This document shows positions 32,910 to 41,840 of a stretch of 64,000 bases of DNA, in pieces. The stretch spans positions 19,713 through 83,712 of the forward strand of contig NZ_BJXB01000026.1 in the NCBI RefSeq assembly GCF_007990775.1, read 5' to 3'. The translations under genes and the position numbers were made by a program. Each line of letters starts with the position of its first letter. Positions within the stretch are counted from its first letter, which is position 1. The stretch is from Deinococcus cellulosilyticus NBRC 106333 = KACC 11606. Lineage in GTDB: Bacteria; Deinococcota; Deinococci; Deinococcales; Deinococcaceae. The notes beneath the pieces were generated by a model. The model searched no databases and was not told the origin of the DNA. It was given only the letters and a program-made list of their open reading frames with translations.

Positions 32910-33781
32910 TGTCCTCCGGCGTTCGCCCCAACCAGATCAAAGGCACAGGACTCAGCTCTGGCCGCAAAATGAAAAACAGCCTGATGGCTGGCCTGATGGT
33001 TCTCGCCACCCTGATCGTACTGACTCCCCTCCTGTTGATCTTCTACTTCCTGATTGTCAACGGCATTCAGAGCATCAGCTGGGACACCTTCACCCAGCTT
33101 CCCCGGCCCGAAGGTGAGGAAGGTGGCGGTTTCGCCAACGCCATTGCGGGTTCTGTGATCATCGTTGGCATGGCAACCCTGCTTGGGGTGGTTGTGGGGA
33201 TTGGCGGTGGTGTGATGATCGCCGAGTACCCCGAACACCGTCTGGTTCCAGCCGTGCGCCTGATCAGCGACGTGCTTTCCGGCATTCCGGCCATCGTGAT
33301 GGGTCTGGTGGCCTACACCCTGATCATTGCCGAGTTCAAGACCTTCCGTGGATTCGCTGCTGCTCTGGCCCTCGGTTTCATCATGATCCCCATTGTGGTG
33401 CGCACCACCGAGGAAGTGCTGAAGCTCGTTCCCCAGACGGTGCGTGAAGCCGGTCTGGCCCTGGGTCTGCCCAAGTGGAGGGTGATCTACAGCATCATCC
33501 TGCCTGCCGCCCGCTCTGGAATCATCACCGGTGTGATGCTGGCGATTTCCCGCGTGTCCGGTGAAGCTGCTCCCCTGCTCTTCACTGCGCTGGGCTCCCA
33601 GTTCTGGCAGCTCAATCCCTTCTCCAGCCTGGGCATGGCCGCCCTGCCCCTGGAGATCTACAACCGGGCCAACAGTCCCTTCCCGAGTTCCCTGCCTCTG
33701 GCTTACGCTGCGTCCCTGATTCTGGTGGTGATGGTGTTCCTGACCACCCTGATCGCCCGCTTCGCCACCCGCAAGAAGTAA
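32906..33781 (+). CDS. pstA: Phosphate ABC transporter permease PstA
   Basis: The 291-aa second permease subunit has six hydrophobic segments, with GGVMIAEYPEHRLVPAVRLISDVLSGIPAIVMGLVAYTLI and the EAA loop REAGLALGLPKWRVIYSIILPAARSGIITGVMLAISRVSGEAAPLLFTA, both PstA-like. It starts at ATG 32906 inside the pstC stop (ATGA overlap), so the two permeases are translated together. pstB follows after 29 nt. Confidence 0.95.
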   Translation: MMSSGVRPNQIKGTGLSSGRKMKNSLMAGLMVLATLIVLTPLLLIFYFLIVNGIQSISWDTFTQLPRPEGEEGGGFANAIAGSVIIVGMATLLGVVVGIGGGVMIAEYPEHRLVPAVRLISDVLSGIPAIVMGLVAYTLIIAEFKTFRGFAAALALGFIMIPIVVRTTEEVLKLVPQTVREAGLALGLPKWRVIYSIILPAARSGIITGVMLAISRVSGEAAPLLFTALGSQFWQLNPFSSLGMAALPLEIYNRANSPFPSSLPLAYAASLILVVMVFLTTLIARFATRKK

Positions 33782-33810
33782 CCTGCCCTGCTGAACCTCA
33801 AGGAGTGCCC

Positions 33811-34569
33811 ATGCAACCCATTCTGAATGCTGAAACTGTTTCCATCTACTACGGTCCCAAACGCGCCGTGAACGAAGTCTCCCTGTCCATCCTGCCCAAC
33901 ACCGTGAATGCACTCATCGGTCCTTCCGGTTGCGGGAAAACCACCTTCCTGCGGGCCATCAACCGCATGCACGATGTGACCCCGGGTGCCAAAGTCACCG
34001 GGAAGATCACCCTGGATGGTCAGGACATCTACGCCAGCGACATGGACCCTGTGGCTGTGCGCCGCCGCATCGGGATGGTGTTCCAGAAACCCAACCCCTT
34101 CCCCACCATGAGCGTGTACGACAACGTTGCAAGTGGCCTGAGGCTGTCTGGCGTGACCAACAAGAGCTACCTTGACCAGATCGTGGAGCGTTCCCTCCGT
34201 CAGGCTGCCCTGTGGGACGAGGTCAAAGACCGCCTGAAGTCTCCTGCCACTGGCCTGTCCGGTGGTCAGCAGCAGCGTCTGTGCATCGCCCGTGCTCTGG
34301 CCGTTGAGCCCGAAGTGCTCTTGATGGACGAGCCCACCAGCGCACTGGACCCTGCATCCACCTCTCGCATTGAGGACCTGCTTGCTACACTGAAAAAAGA
34401 CGTGACCATCCTGATTGTGACCCACAACATGCAGCAGGCTGCCCGGGTCAGCGACACCACCAGCTTCTTCCTGAACGGCGATCTGGTGGAAAATGGGGTC
34501 ACGGCGGACATTTTCACCAACCCGAAAGATGAGCGCACGGAAGCCTACGTGACCGGACGCTTCGGTTAA
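33811..34569 (+). CDS. pstB: Phosphate ABC transporter ATP-binding protein PstB
   Basis: The 252-aa ATPase has Walker A (GPSGCGKTT, about residues 36-44), the Q-loop in GMVFQKPNPFPTMSVYDNV, the ABC signature TGLSGGQQQRLCIARAL, Walker B VLLMDEPTSALDP and the switch histidine in LIVTHNMQQAARVSD. QKPNPFP-MS-YDNV is a PstB hallmark. ATG 33811 was chosen because AGGAG lies at 33801-33805; an in-frame GTG at 33805 overlaps it. Confidence 0.96.
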   Translation: MQPILNAETVSIYYGPKRAVNEVSLSILPNTVNALIGPSGCGKTTFLRAINRMHDVTPGAKVTGKITLDGQDIYASDMDPVAVRRRIGMVFQKPNPFPTMSVYDNVASGLRLSGVTNKSYLDQIVERSLRQAALWDEVKDRLKSPATGLSGGQQQRLCIARALAVEPEVLLMDEPTSALDPASTSRIEDLLATLKKDVTILIVTHNMQQAARVSDTTSFFLNGDLVENGVTADIFTNPKDERTEAYVTGRFG

Positions 34570-34583
34570 GGAGGACGGCACAC

Positions 34584-35252
34584 ATGCGCGACCAGCTGGA
34601 ACACAGCATTCAGGACATCAAGGCCGGGTTTCTCAGGATGCTCTCGATCAACCTGGAGCAACTCACCCTGGTGCAAAAAGGCCTGATCACCAAGAATTTC
34701 CACCACCTCTCGGAACACGCCAAGAAGCTGGACATGGAAGTGGACCAGCTGGAGCACGATCTGGAGACCATGTGCCTGACGGCCATTGCCCTGCACCAGC
34801 CTGTCGCAGGAGACCTCAGGTTCATCGTGCTGGTCCTGAAAAGCCTTACGGACGCTGAGCGCATTGGGGATTATGCAGTGCATGTGGCAACTGATCTGGA
34901 GCAGGTGGCAGGTACCATCACCTCCGGGTTCTACTCGGACATTCAGCCTCTGGTCAGCAAACTGACCGAGATGATGGAAACCCTGGCTTACGGCTTTGCA
35001 GAAAAAAGCCTGAGGTCCGTCAAAGACCTGCAGGAGATGGATCTGGAGGTGGACGCCTTCTACGAGCAGCTTCAGCGCTCAACCCTCACCCGCATCATGG
35101 AGGACCTGCGCATGACCTCCTCTGCCCTGAAGCTCACCCGCCTGGCCCGCAGCTTTGAGCGCCTCGGGGACCACATGGTGAACATCTCTGAGCGCATTTA
35201 CTACTGGATCACAGGCAAGGCGTTTGACAAGGCCCTGTCCCAGAATCACTGA
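34584..35252 (+). CDS. phoU: Phosphate-signalling regulator PhoU
   Basis: The 222-aa all-helical protein has two PhoU three-helix bundles. The metal-cluster motifs E(D)xxxD are seen as MEVDQLEHDLETMCLTAIALHQPVAGDLRFIVLVLKSLTDAERIGDYAVHVA (first bundle) and MDLEVDAFYEQLQRSTLTRIMEDL ... LARSFERLGDHMVNISERIYYWITG (second bundle). PhoU links Pst transporter state to the phosphate two-component system; no phoB/phoR is present in the window. It lies 14 nt after pstB. Confidence 0.95.
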   Translation: MRDQLEHSIQDIKAGFLRMLSINLEQLTLVQKGLITKNFHHLSEHAKKLDMEVDQLEHDLETMCLTAIALHQPVAGDLRFIVLVLKSLTDAERIGDYAVHVATDLEQVAGTITSGFYSDIQPLVSKLTEMMETLAYGFAEKSLRSVKDLQEMDLEVDAFYEQLQRSTLTRIMEDLRMTSSALKLTRLARSFERLGDHMVNISERIYYWITGKAFDKALSQNH

Positions 35253-35259
35253 ATGAGAA

Positions 35260-35289
35260 GTTTACAGTTCACAGTTTTCAGTGAACAGC
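35260..35289 (+). repeat. Heptamer tandem array (GTTCACA type)
   Basis: Units GTTTACA, GTTCACA, GTTTTCA, GTGAACA, directly between the phoU stop and its terminator; the same type occurs at 5607-5630. Confidence 0.55.
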
Positions 35290-35290
35290 A

Positions 35291-35323
35291 AACCCGGTTG
35301 CTTTGGAAGCAACCGGGTTTTTC
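35291..35323 (+). terminator. Rho-independent terminator of the pst operon
   Basis: A perfect 13-bp stem (35291-35303 with 35307-35319) and a 3-nt loop, followed by a T-run. Confidence 0.95.
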
Positions 35324-35683
35324 TCTGGGAAGATCTGCAGGGGACAGACCCGGAATCACAAGCAGCACATGGCTCCAGTATCAACCTGTGTTACTGGTAA
35401 AGAAACAGGAACACCACCATCGTTGGATGAGGCCAAAAACCAAATGTAAGCTTTTCTGCAGTTCTGAAACCCTTCTGCTTTTCCAGTTCAAAAATGAGAG
35501 TGACGGCCAGAAGCAGAAAGTCTGTTTCAGATTGAGTCTGTTCTCCACAACTCAGCCTCTGCGTTTGAACCTGAACCTAATTTGTGAATTTCAGCACAAG
35601 TGTTTGCAATTTCATTCTTCCGCTTCCAGACACATTTTCAGCGATTTTCAACCCTGTACAGGTTTGCTGTTTCCGTTCGCAAA

Positions 35684-36289
35684 ATGGAGTACAGTGTCTC
35701 TGTGACACGCAGCAGCGAAATTGTACGCAACACCAATGAAACCCAGATTCAGATCCGTCTGAACCTCGATGAGCCCCTCTCAGGCCCCCTGAAAACCGGA
35801 CATGGCTTTCAGGAGCACATGCTCGATCAGGTGCGCAAACATGGCCGTTTCGGTCTGGTCATTGAAGCCACCGGAGACCTGCATGTGGACGTGCACCATC
35901 TGGCAGAAGATGTGGGCATCGCACTGGGACAGGCTTTCAAACAGGCCCTGGGAGACATGAAGGGCATTGAGCGCTACGCCGATGCCTTCGTGCCGATGGA
36001 TGAAACGCTGGCCCATGTGGTGCTTGATTTCTCTGGACGTGCATACCTGGGTTTTGAACCCGAGCGTCTGGATGTGATCGGGGATTCCAACGGGTACAAC
36101 ATCTTCCACCTGCGGGAGTTTCTGCGGGGGTTCTGCAACCATGCAGGGGTGACCCTGCATGTGCGTCTGCTGTCTGGCCGTGAATCGCACCATGTGATCG
36201 AGGCGATCACCAAAGCCTTCTCCCGGGCACTCTACCTGGCGACCCGCATCACCAGCCAGAGCCTGCCCAGCACGAAAGGAATGCTATGA
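35684..36289 (+). CDS. hisB: Imidazoleglycerol-phosphate dehydratase
   Basis: This enzyme (201 aa from ATG 35684) performs the sixth step of histidine synthesis. Metal-binding histidine clusters are present: TGHGFQEHMLDQVRKHG, DLHVDVHHLAEDVGIALG and the repeated half NIFHLREFLRGFCNHAGVTLHVRLLSGRESHHVIEAITKAFSRAL. It is the monofunctional form, with no phosphatase domain. The start could instead be GTG 35702 (VTRSSEIVRNTNET), which lies 6 nt after TACAGT in leaderless spacing and fits the usual N-terminus better; neither start has a ribosome site. It overlaps hisH by 4 nt. Confidence 0.93.
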   Translation: MEYSVSVTRSSEIVRNTNETQIQIRLNLDEPLSGPLKTGHGFQEHMLDQVRKHGRFGLVIEATGDLHVDVHHLAEDVGIALGQAFKQALGDMKGIERYADAFVPMDETLAHVVLDFSGRAYLGFEPERLDVIGDSNGYNIFHLREFLRGFCNHAGVTLHVRLLSGRESHHVIEAITKAFSRALYLATRITSQSLPSTKGML

Positions 36290-36915
36290 CCTCTGCCTTG
36301 CTGGTGGATTATGGAAGTGGCAACCTGCGTTCTGCTGCCAAGGCACTGGAACGGGCAGGTTTCGAGGTGAAGGTCTCCTCCACCCCGCAAGATGTGGAGA
36401 CCGCCCAGTCGATTGTGATTCCCGGTCAGGGCCACTTCGGACAGGTGATGACGGAGTTCAAGCAGTCTGGCTTTGAAGGCCCCATCCGCGAAGCCCTGCA
36501 AGAAGGCCTGCCCATTCTGGGCATCTGTGTGGGCATGCAACTGCTGTTTGAAGGTTCAGAGGAGTCCAGCATGCCCGGTCTGGGATTGCTGCCCGGATTT
36601 CTGAAGAAGTTCCCGAAAGGCTATGCGGTGCCACAGATGCAGTGGAACACCCTGCAAAGGGTGGGGGACTGTCCCATCCTCGAAGGTCTGACCCCTGACG
36701 CCATGGCCTACTTCGTGCACAGTTATTACGTGCCCGAGGAGAGCGGTGTGCAGTCCGGAGCCCTCACCGATTATGGGGTGCCTTTCTGGAGTGTGGTGTC
36801 CCAGGGAAACCTGCATGGCACCCAGTTCCACCCCGAAAAATCCCAGGCGGTGGGTCTGCAGATCCTGCAGAATTTCCGTGCCCTGGTTGAAGCCCAGGCT
36901 CCAGTCTCCCGCTAA
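36286..36915 (+). CDS. hisH: Imidazole glycerol phosphate synthase, glutaminase subunit
   Basis: The 209-aa class I glutamine amidotransferase supplies ammonia to HisF. The triad is complete: C81 in LGICVGMQLLFEGSEE, H182 and E184 in GTQFHPEKSQ. The N-terminal VDYGSGNLRSAAKAL and the PQMQWN motif are HisH-specific. It starts inside the hisB stop codon. hisF is not in the window, so the histidine genes are dispersed in this genome. Confidence 0.95.
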   Translation: MTSALLVDYGSGNLRSAAKALERAGFEVKVSSTPQDVETAQSIVIPGQGHFGQVMTEFKQSGFEGPIREALQEGLPILGICVGMQLLFEGSEESSMPGLGLLPGFLKKFPKGYAVPQMQWNTLQRVGDCPILEGLTPDAMAYFVHSYYVPEESGVQSGALTDYGVPFWSVVSQGNLHGTQFHPEKSQAVGLQILQNFRALVEAQAPVSR

Positions 36916-37010
36916 GGGTCTGGGAAGATACAGTTTTACACCGCACTGGCATGGGATATTGCCAGAACAACCGTACAATTCGGTACCATACTCATGAAGG
37001 ACACACAACC

Positions 37011-39179
37011 ATGACTGATCTGGAATTGCTCCAACAGGGACGACATTACGATCCTTTTCGCTTTCTGGGACTGCATTTTGAAAGAGAAAGCGGCACGCTG
37101 CGCGTGTGGTCTCCTCCAGCCGCCAGTGTGACTGCCCTTTTCCCCAGCGGGAGAACTGCCCTGCTGACCCAGCAGGACCCCAGTGGCCTCTTTGTGGCTG
37201 AAGGCATCAAGCAGGAGGAAAATGCCCATGAATACCTGCTGCGCATCACTTTCCACGATGGAAACGTGCAGCAGACCCGCGACCCCTACTCCTTCTGGCC
37301 CACCCTCAGTGATTTTGACCTGAGCCTGATCAAGATCGGAGAGCAGCACCAGCTTCACAAGAAACTGGGTGCCAACGTGATCGAGCACCAGGGGGTCAGG
37401 GGCGTTTCCTTCGCAGTGTGGGCACCCAACGCCGAGCGGGTCAGTGTGGTGGGGAACTTCAACGGCTGGAACGGTCTGCAGAACCCCATGCGCACGCTGG
37501 GCGACTCTGGCATCTGGGAGATTTTCCTGCCCTTCATTGGCTCAGGCGAATACTACAAGTTTGAGATCCGTTCCCGTGAAGGCCACGTGTTCCTGAAGAG
37601 CGATCCGCTCGCCAAGTTCTCTGAAATGCGGCCCGGAACCGCTTCCATTGTGTATGATTTCACACCATTTGAATGGACGGACAAAGAATGGATTGAGGGC
37701 CGCAAGGAAGACACCCGCAAAGACCCCATCAGCATCTATGAAGTCCACCTGGGCTCCTGGATGGTGGGCGAAGGGGGAAGCTTTCTAAACTACCGGGAAC
37801 TGGCCCACAAGCTCGCAGATTACGTGACCGACCAGGGCTACACCCACATCGAACTGCTGCCCGTCAGTGAACACCCCTTCGATGGCTCCTGGGGTTATCA
37901 GGTCACCGGATATTTTGCCCCCACCAGCCGTTTCGGGACCCCCGACGACTTCAAGTACTTCATGAACCACATGCACGAAAGAGGCATTGGTGTGATTGTG
38001 GACTGGGTGCCCGGGCACTTCCCGAAAGATGCCCACGGACTGGGTCGCTTCGATGGCACCCCCATCTACGAATACGCCGATCCCCGCAAAGGAGAGCACC
38101 TCGACTGGGGCACCTACATCTTTGACTATGGCCGCACCGAGGTGGTCAACTTCCTGCTGTCCAGTGCCCTGTTCTGGATCGAGGAATACCACGTGGACGG
38201 TCTCCGTGTGGATGCTGTCGCCAGCATCCTGTACCTGGATTTCTCTCGTCCCCACGACGCCTGGATTCCCAACATCTACGGGGGCAACGAGAACCTGGAG
38301 GCCATCCATTTCCTGAAGCGCCTCAATGAACTGACCCACCAGTACCACCCTGGCATCCTGACCATGGCTGAAGAATCCTCCGCTTTTGCTGGGGTGAGCC
38401 GTCCGGTCTTCGCAGGAGGTCTGGGCTTCGATTACAAGTGGGGCATGGGCTGGATGAACGATTCTCTGGCCTACTTCGAGAAAGACTCCATCTACCGCAA
38501 GTTCGAACACCACAAGATCAGCTTCTTCATGGTGTACGCCTACCACGAGAACTACGTGCTGCCCATCTCCCACGATGAAGTGGTGCACGGCAAGAAGAGC
38601 CTGATCGACAAGATGCCCGGGGACAAATGGCAGAAACACGCCAACCACCGTGCCTTCCTGGCCTACATGTGGACCATGCCCGGCAAGAAACTGCTCTTCC
38701 AGGGCCAGGAGTTCGGGCAGTGGCAGGAGTGGAGCGAGGCAAGAAGCATCGACTGGCACCTCACCCAGTACCCGGAGCACAGGGGCACCCAGATCCTGAT
38801 GCGGGACCTCAACCACCTCTACCGCTTCCAGAAGGCCCTGCACACCAGCGATTGCATCCCTGGAGGCTTCCAGTGGATCAACGTTTCGGACTCTGAAAAC
38901 AGCGTGTTCAGCTACATCCGCAAAGACATTGATTCCGACGAGCAGGTGATTGTGGTTGCGAATTTCACCCCTGTCGAACGCACCACATACCGCATTGGGG
39001 TTCCTGAAGCAGGGGCCTACCGCGAACTCCTCAACACCGACGCTGAAGTGTACGGTGGAGGAAACCGGGGCAACCTGGGACTGGTCCACAGCCAGGAACA
39101 GCCTTACAACGGCTTCCAGCACAGCATGGAGGTCCTGATTCCCGCGCTGGGCGTGATCATCCTCAAGAAAGAAATCTGA
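37011..39179 (+). CDS. glgB: 1,4-alpha-glucan branching enzyme
   Basis: The 722-aa enzyme adds alpha-1,6 branches to glycogen. It has an N-terminal N1 module, a CBM48 domain (GVSFAVWAPNAERVSVVGNFNGWNG), and a GH13 barrel with IYEVHLGSW, ELLPVSEHPFDGSWGYQVTGYFAPTSRFGTP, nucleophile D401 in HVDGLRVDAVASILYLD and acid/base E454 in ILTMAEESSAF, then LPISHDEVVHGK. It ends with the C-terminal beta domain. ATG 37011 follows AAGGA at 37? spacing of about 9 nt. No other glycogen genes are near. Confidence 0.96.
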   Translation: MTDLELLQQGRHYDPFRFLGLHFERESGTLRVWSPPAASVTALFPSGRTALLTQQDPSGLFVAEGIKQEENAHEYLLRITFHDGNVQQTRDPYSFWPTLSDFDLSLIKIGEQHQLHKKLGANVIEHQGVRGVSFAVWAPNAERVSVVGNFNGWNGLQNPMRTLGDSGIWEIFLPFIGSGEYYKFEIRSREGHVFLKSDPLAKFSEMRPGTASIVYDFTPFEWTDKEWIEGRKEDTRKDPISIYEVHLGSWMVGEGGSFLNYRELAHKLADYVTDQGYTHIELLPVSEHPFDGSWGYQVTGYFAPTSRFGTPDDFKYFMNHMHERGIGVIVDWVPGHFPKDAHGLGRFDGTPIYEYADPRKGEHLDWGTYIFDYGRTEVVNFLLSSALFWIEEYHVDGLRVDAVASILYLDFSRPHDAWIPNIYGGNENLEAIHFLKRLNELTHQYHPGILTMAEESSAFAGVSRPVFAGGLGFDYKWGMGWMNDSLAYFEKDSIYRKFEHHKISFFMVYAYHENYVLPISHDEVVHGKKSLIDKMPGDKWQKHANHRAFLAYMWTMPGKKLLFQGQEFGQWQEWSEARSIDWHLTQYPEHRGTQILMRDLNHLYRFQKALHTSDCIPGGFQWINVSDSENSVFSYIRKDIDSDEQVIVVANFTPVERTTYRIGVPEAGAYRELLNTDAEVYGGGNRGNLGLVHSQEQPYNGFQHSMEVLIPALGVIILKKEI

Positions 39180-39244
39180 ATTCAGATGCATCAGGAGGGG
39201 GGCATGGGCTCCCCTCCTCATCTTTTTCCGGTAACGTAAGGGGG

Positions 39245-39475
39245 ATGAAGTACGCTGCTCTTGGAGTCCTGGCTGTTCTGGCGATCTTGCTCATGCTTCC
39301 CCTTCTGGGAGGCCCCACCGTGCCCTTCTGGGTCATCACTGGCCTGTTGTGCCTGCGCATTGCCCTGCAGTGGTTCAGTGCGCCCACCCCACAAACCCGC
39401 CGGACCCTGATTGCCCCAACCCTGCTGGTGCTGGGGGTGACCGTCTTTCTGGCAGTCAATCCACCCCAGCAATAA
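39245..39475 (+). CDS. Small membrane protein, 76 aa
   Basis: Not recognised. It has three hydrophobic stretches (AALGVLAVLAILLMLPLLG, PFWVITGLLCLRIALQWF, TLIAPTLLVLGVTVFLAV) and a short basic loop (TPQTRRT), so it should be an integral membrane protein. ATG 39245 has a GGGGG-rich site 4-8 nt upstream, and a strong terminator follows the stop, which supports a real gene. Confidence 0.6.
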   Translation: MKYAALGVLAVLAILLMLPLLGGPTVPFWVITGLLCLRIALQWFSAPTPQTRRTLIAPTLLVLGVTVFLAVNPPQQ

Positions 39476-39481
39476 AACAGA

Positions 39482-39510
39482 AAAAGGGCTTTCATAAAGA
39501 AAGCCCTTTT
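39482..39510. terminator. Bidirectional terminator
   Basis: AAAAGGGCTTTC (39482-39493) pairs perfectly with 39499-39510 across a 5-nt loop; A/T tracts on both sides let it serve both the small membrane gene and the convergent propeller gene. Confidence 0.92.
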
Positions 39511-39522
39511 AAAATGTTCAGC

Positions 39523-41034
39523 TCACTTGATCAGCGGATAAATTCGGTCCAGAATCTTCAGCCTGAACTGCTGGTTCTGGCTGTCCCATCCGATTTTGAG
39601 GCCGGGAACCAGGGCCTGTTCAAAACGCAGCAGGGCTTCCAGTCGGCTGGCCGGATGGGTGTCCATTGCTGCAAGAACCAGGTGCAGGGCCAGTTTCTTG
39701 ACGGGCTGCTGCACTTTCCCGGAAGGGGTGGAAAGAACCGGAACATCGGTGGTGGGTTTGTTGGTTGGAGTGGAAGGCTTATTGGCTGTGGGGGTGTTCG
39801 GCTTGCTGGTGGTCGGGGTGGGCTTACCCATGTTTCCCGTCTGGGAGGGGGTCACTGTACTTGTCACCGGCTGTGGGGTGTTGCTGGCAATGCGCTTCAG
39901 AACGTCCCATTCCTCTGTTTTGAGGGCCCTTCCCCATCCGCCGGAAACCCCGCGGTAACTGGACCAGTGCCCGAGACTCTGGGAGCCCAGACCGACCAGT
40001 TGATAAAGGGTGCCTTTGCTGGTGATCACATAGCCGTAGCCATTTTCAGTGATGGACAGCGGAGTGTCGATTTTGCTGTCGAGTTCCAGCTGCCAGAGGA
40101 TCTCGCCTTTTTCGTTGAGGCCCGAGAGCACTCCGGCGTAGTTGCCCACGATGATTTCACCATTGGAGGTTTCAATGGCGGGTGCAGCGATGGCTTTCTT
40201 CAGGTCGGTCTGCCAGGCCAGGGTTCCATCACGGTTGATGGCGTACAGATCACTGTCAAAAGAACCCACCACAATCAGGCCATTTCTGGTGATGATTGGA
40301 GAGGCATTCACAAAGAGTTTGGTGGTGTATTTCCACTTCAGACTGCCGTCAGGGTTGATGGCATAGATGCTGCGATCACTGCTGCCAATGTAGATGGTGC
40401 CGTCTTCATCGATGGCAGGACTGGAAAACAGGGTCGAACCTGCCTGAAAAGACCATCTGAGTTTACCTTCCGGGCTCAGGGCATAGAGTTTACCGTCCTG
40501 ACTTCCGAAGTAAATGGTCCCGTCCAATCCCTGGGCAGGGCTGGAGTAAACCCCTCCACCCGCCCGGTATTCCCAGAGTTTCTGGCCGTCTTTGATGGCC
40601 ACGATCTGGCCTTTGACACTGGCGGCCACCAGGGAACCATCTGCCCTCAGGAGGGGGGTGGCGAAGAGGTCGCCGTCAAGATTGTAACGCCATTTGAGGC
40701 GGCCATCTGGTAAAATGGCCTGGATGTGGTCGTTGTAAGCTCCGAAGTACAGCATCCCATCAAGTGACCGCACACCGGGTGCTCTGGCAATGTCGGTGAT
40801 GGGCACCTCCCAGTTTTTCTGCCCTCTGGGGTCAAGGTTCTGGATCAGGTTGCCTTTGATGAGAAGAAGAGTAGAGCCATCTGGAAGAGCTGTTGGGGCG
40901 CTGAGGGCTCCAATGTTTTTGCTCCAGGAAATTGCTGGTTTGGCGAAGGTTGTTCCTGTGAGGAAGGAAGTGCAGAGCAGTAGAGCGCTTCCCAGAGAGG
41001 TTAATGGTTTCTTTACGCTGAGACGTGGAAGCAT
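39523..41034 (-). CDS. Exported PQQ-like beta-propeller repeat protein
   Basis: The 503-aa protein has a signal peptide (LTSLGSALLLCTSFLTGTTFAKP) and then about seven blades of a PQQ/BamB-like propeller, each with the same tail: DGSLVAASVKGQIVAIKDGQKLWEYRAGGGVYSSPA, DGTIYFGSQDGKLYALSPEGKLRWSFQAGSTLFSSPA, DGTIYIGSSDRSIYAINPDGSLKWKY. A Pro/Thr/Asn/Lys-rich linker (about 400-450) leads to a C-terminal domain with KIGWDSQNQQFRLKI. It is probably envelope-bound by carbohydrate or protein contacts; function unknown. ATG 41034 is 7 nt after TACTGT; an upstream ATG at 41058 is possible. It is divergent from the gene at 41081. Confidence 0.85.
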   Translation of the reverse strand: MLPRLSVKKPLTSLGSALLLCTSFLTGTTFAKPAISWSKNIGALSAPTALPDGSTLLLIKGNLIQNLDPRGQKNWEVPITDIARAPGVRSLDGMLYFGAYNDHIQAILPDGRLKWRYNLDGDLFATPLLRADGSLVAASVKGQIVAIKDGQKLWEYRAGGGVYSSPAQGLDGTIYFGSQDGKLYALSPEGKLRWSFQAGSTLFSSPAIDEDGTIYIGSSDRSIYAINPDGSLKWKYTTKLFVNASPIITRNGLIVVGSFDSDLYAINRDGTLAWQTDLKKAIAAPAIETSNGEIIVGNYAGVLSGLNEKGEILWQLELDSKIDTPLSITENGYGYVITSKGTLYQLVGLGSQSLGHWSSYRGVSGGWGRALKTEEWDVLKRIASNTPQPVTSTVTPSQTGNMGKPTPTTSKPNTPTANKPSTPTNKPTTDVPVLSTPSGKVQQPVKKLALHLVLAAMDTHPASRLEALLRFEQALVPGLKIGWDSQNQQFRLKILDRIYPLIK

Positions 41035-41080
41035 ATTTCTCACAGTACTAACGAGCATACCCAATATATAATGCAAGTGT

Positions 41081-41632
41081 ATGAAAAAGATTCTCACCAT
41101 CAGTTTAATGATCCTCCTTGGCAGCGCTTTTGCTCAGACCACTGAAACCCCCGCCGACCCTGCCGTGGAAACCACCCAGACTGCTCCTGTAGAAGTCGCT
41201 CCCACCATGGCTCCTGCTCCTGATGTGGCTGTGGCGCCTGCCAGCGCAGAAGACCACTATGCCCGTGCTCAGGAGCTTGCTGCACAGGCAGAAGTGGCCT
41301 ACCCCATCCCCTTCTATGACCGCGATCTCTGGAAAGCCGCTGTCACCGAAGCCGATGCTGCTGCCACCGCAGAACCCGGCAACCGCGATTACATGTCCTA
41401 CCTGGCCCAGCTGTACACCACCACCCAGTGGTGGATCAGTGGCTACCGCATCTGGGTGGCCCTGGGTGAACTGACCGACGAGGAAAAAGTCTGGGCTGCT
41501 GAAACTGCCGCCAAACTGGCTTACATGCGTCTGCAACAGAATGACCGCGTTCAGGCACGTGCTTATGTTGAGCAGGGCCTGAAGTGGCAGGAAACCGACA
41601 GCCTGCGTGCCCTCGCCAAGCGTGTGATGTAA
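41081..41632 (+). CDS. Exported TPR-like protein, 183 aa
   Basis: A signal peptide (MKKILTISLMILLGSAFAQ) leads to a Pro/Thr/Val/Ala linker (about residues 20-55) and a helical domain with TPR-like helix pairs (AEDHYARAQELAAQAEVAY, LWKAAVTEADAAATAEPGNRDYMSYLAQLYTTTQWW, MRLQQNDRVQARAYVEQGLKWQ). Not assigned to a known family. The ATG lies 8 nt after a consensus TATAAT (41067-41072), so the message is leaderless. It shares a 46-nt promoter spacer with the divergent propeller gene. Confidence 0.75.
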   Translation: MKKILTISLMILLGSAFAQTTETPADPAVETTQTAPVEVAPTMAPAPDVAVAPASAEDHYARAQELAAQAEVAYPIPFYDRDLWKAAVTEADAAATAEPGNRDYMSYLAQLYTTTQWWISGYRIWVALGELTDEEKVWAAETAAKLAYMRLQQNDRVQARAYVEQGLKWQETDSLRALAKRVM

Positions 41633-41651
41633 GAAAATTCAGTTTCACTTC

Positions 41652-41678
41652 AAAGCAGAGGCAAAAGCCTCTGCTTTT
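41652..41678 (+). terminator. Rho-independent terminator
   Basis: AAAGCAGAGGC (41652-41662), AAAA loop and perfect complement (41667-41677), then a T-run; closes the TPR-like gene. Confidence 0.9.
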
Positions 41679-41840
41679 CTCATGAGTGAGTGATCACATT
41701 TCTTACTTTGATCTTCATTTTTGGGGCTTAAGCTATTCTTCAGCAAACATATGGCCTTATTACACAATCCTGTCATTTTTGTTGTGCTTGCGCAGATTTC
41801 ACTTGTACAACAAGACAAATATACTTGCAGTATTTTGCCA

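Larger units (their letters stand above)
35253..35683. other. Intergenic region phoU-hisB
   Basis: Contains a heptamer array (35260-35289) and the phoU terminator (35291-35323), then about 360 nt with no protein-like reading frame. The 35440-35660 part is A+T-richer than its neighbours. I see no further structure that I can support. Confidence 0.55.

Noticed and set aside
35253..35705. 150-codon frame after phoU
   Set aside because: It begins in the heptamer array, runs through the terminator hairpin, and has no protein character.
37785..39221. Minus-strand frame of 478 codons opposite glgB
   Set aside because: It is antisense to the catalytic part of a clear branching enzyme; no ribosome site and no protein motif.
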